A stretch of DNA of 6,011 nt from Mariprofundaceae bacterium (GTDB taxonomy: Bacteria > Pseudomonadota > Zetaproteobacteria > Mariprofundales > Mariprofundaceae), in assembly GCA_030950965.1 (NCBI GenBank), contig JAUZQP010000186.1, forward strand, positions 1 to 6,011. Reading direction: 5' to 3'. Positions 5,064-6,011 of the stretch are shown in pieces. The notes beneath the pieces are model-generated. The model was given only the letters and a program-made list of their open reading frames with translations. It was not told the origin of the DNA and did no database searches. Numbering within the stretch: position 1 is the stretch's first letter; every line of letters starts with the position of its first letter. Position numbers and translations under genes: made by a program.

Positions 5064-6011
5064 TTAACAGCCATGACCGTTTATTGTTTGGGTTACACGA
5101 CCCTGTTCATTGCGACGTACGCGACTGCGTACAAATGGTAAAGTCGTACGTTCCGCAGCAATCGCTTTGCCGCGAATTTCGATAGCAAATTCATTCACTG
5201 TTGCATCTTCTGGACGCACATAGGCCAAGGCTACACCACAACCTGCCAGTGGTGAATGCTGACCCGTAGTCACTTCACCTGCCACTTCACCGTTGACTAG
5301 CACAGGGTAATGTTCACGAGGAATACCGCGCCCTGTTACTTTCAAGGCGACCAAATGACGTTGCGCGCCTTCAGCTTGACGTGCCATCACAGCATCACGC
5401 CCTAAGAAGTCACCCTTGTCCAGTTTGGTAATCCACATCAAACGTGCTTCCATGGGGGTGAGTTGGTCGTTGATTTCGTGACCGTAGAGGGAGTACCCCA
5501 TTTCGCTGCGTAACATATCTCGCGCAGCCAAGCCAATCGGCTCCGCGCCTGCATCGGTTAAAGCTGTCCACACGGCAACAGCGGCAGTGTTGGGTAAATA
5601 CAGTTCAAAACCATCTTCGCCTGTGTAACCCGTGCGCGAAATAATGGCATCACAACAGGCATCGCCCGCTGTTAAACGGCACTGTGCAAAATGGTAATAG
5701 GCCACGCTGTCGAGTTCGGTATCACACAGGGTTTGCAACAGCGTTTGCGCGCTTTCACCTTGCAATGCGAGCAAGGTGGTGTCGTCGGATTCATCAGTTA
5801 CCGTTACGGAAAAATCTGCTGCCAAAGCCTGCAAGTGCGCCACGTCTTTGTGGCGGTTGGCAGCATTGATGCATAAGTAGTAATGATGGTCGTCGATGCG
5901 GTAGGTGGTTATATCGTCAATAAACATGCCCTGCTCATTCAGCAACGCTGCGTACTGCACCTGACCATCAACCAAGGCGGCGACATTATTGGTCGTTGCA
6001 TACTGCAAGAA
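5064..6011 (-). CDS. gcvT: Glycine cleavage system T protein (aminomethyltransferase), 5' partial
   Basis: GcvT transfers the methylene group from aminomethyl-lipoyl GcvH to tetrahydrofolate, releasing ammonia and 5,10-methylene-tetrahydrofolate. The window holds the last 315 codons; the frame is open through the edge, and roughly 50 N-terminal residues lie beyond it. The visible part begins FLQYATTNNVAAL, the usual internal FLQyvttNDv segment, so the TTG at 6006-6008 is an internal leucine codon and not a start. Family landmarks follow: GQVQYAALLNEQGMFIDDITTYR with the conserved Asp pair that includes the catalytic residue, RTGYTGEDGFELYLP, GLAARDMLRSEMGYSLYGHEI, and LDKGDFLGRDAV at the domain boundary. 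The C-terminal barrel contains GRGIPREHYPV, GEVTTGQHSPLAGCGVALAYV and TLPFVRSRVRR. About ten extra residues extend past that usual end. No decay is visible. It leads the operon segment seen here; upstream regulation, such as a glycine riboswitch, would lie outside the window. Confidence 0.97.
   Translation of the reverse strand, partial: FLQYATTNNVAALVDGQVQYAALLNEQGMFIDDITTYRIDDHHYYLCINAANRHKDVAHLQALAADFSVTVTDESDDTTLLALQGESAQTLLQTLCDTELDSVAYYHFAQCRLTAGDACCDAIISRTGYTGEDGFELYLPNTAAVAVWTALTDAGAEPIGLAARDMLRSEMGYSLYGHEINDQLTPMEARLMWITKLDKGDFLGRDAVMARQAEGAQRHLVALKVTGRGIPREHYPVLVNGEVAGEVTTGQHSPLAGCGVALAYVRPEDATVNEFAIEIRGKAIAAERTTLPFVRSRVRRNEQGRVTQTINGHGC

Noticed and set aside
6006..6008. TTG as the start codon of gcvT
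   Set aside because: The surrounding residues FLQYATTN are the conserved interior of GcvT, and the frame stays open to the window edge, so the gene is simply cut by the window.

Overview
The window looks like an ordinary chromosomal stretch of a Proteobacterium, most likely a gammaproteobacterium. The evidence is a GcvT/GcvH pair of proteobacterial type, a YbiB/TrpD2-like protein, a DJ-1/YajL-type protein, an FmdB zinc ribbon and a DUF6172 protein, plus REP-like palindromes with the common GCGGGAATGACG arm. I cannot name a genus from sequence alone; the mix of small foldback repeats, IS debris and an AAA-ATPase/PD-(D/E)XK gene would suit a repeat-rich genome.

Layout: positions 1-586 hold no intact gene. 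About 126-441 is a decayed, frameshifted IS30-family transposase fragment on the + strand. Two small + strand genes follow, an FmdB-family zinc-ribbon protein (587-799) and a DUF6172 protein (998-1282). Between them lies a nested inverted repeat (874-971) with a REP-like palindrome at its core. Everything from 1352 onward is on the - strand. In the direction of transcription, the right-hand block is gcvT (5' end beyond the window), gcvH, a TrpD2/YbiB-like gene and a DJ-1/YajL-like gene, with gaps of 26, 3 and 15 nt, so it is almost certainly one operon. It is followed by a roughly 160-bp foldback element (2995-3153), then by a separate gene for a 516-residue AAA-ATPase with a C-terminal PD-(D/E)XK nuclease domain (1352-2902).

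How the genes relate: GcvT and GcvH are two of the parts of the glycine cleavage system, in which GcvH carries the aminomethyl group on lipoyl-lysine and GcvT passes it to tetrahydrofolate. GcvP is not in this window. The TrpD2-like and DJ-1-like genes are coupled to gcvH by position but have no established part in glycine cleavage. The most interesting local structure is the foldback element. It has near-perfect 28-bp terminal repeats, lies between direct TTA triplets, and abuts the stop codon of the DJ-1-like gene, as if it had inserted into and duplicated the TAA stop. I see no convincing new multi-gene system, CRISPR array, tRNA or rRNA here.
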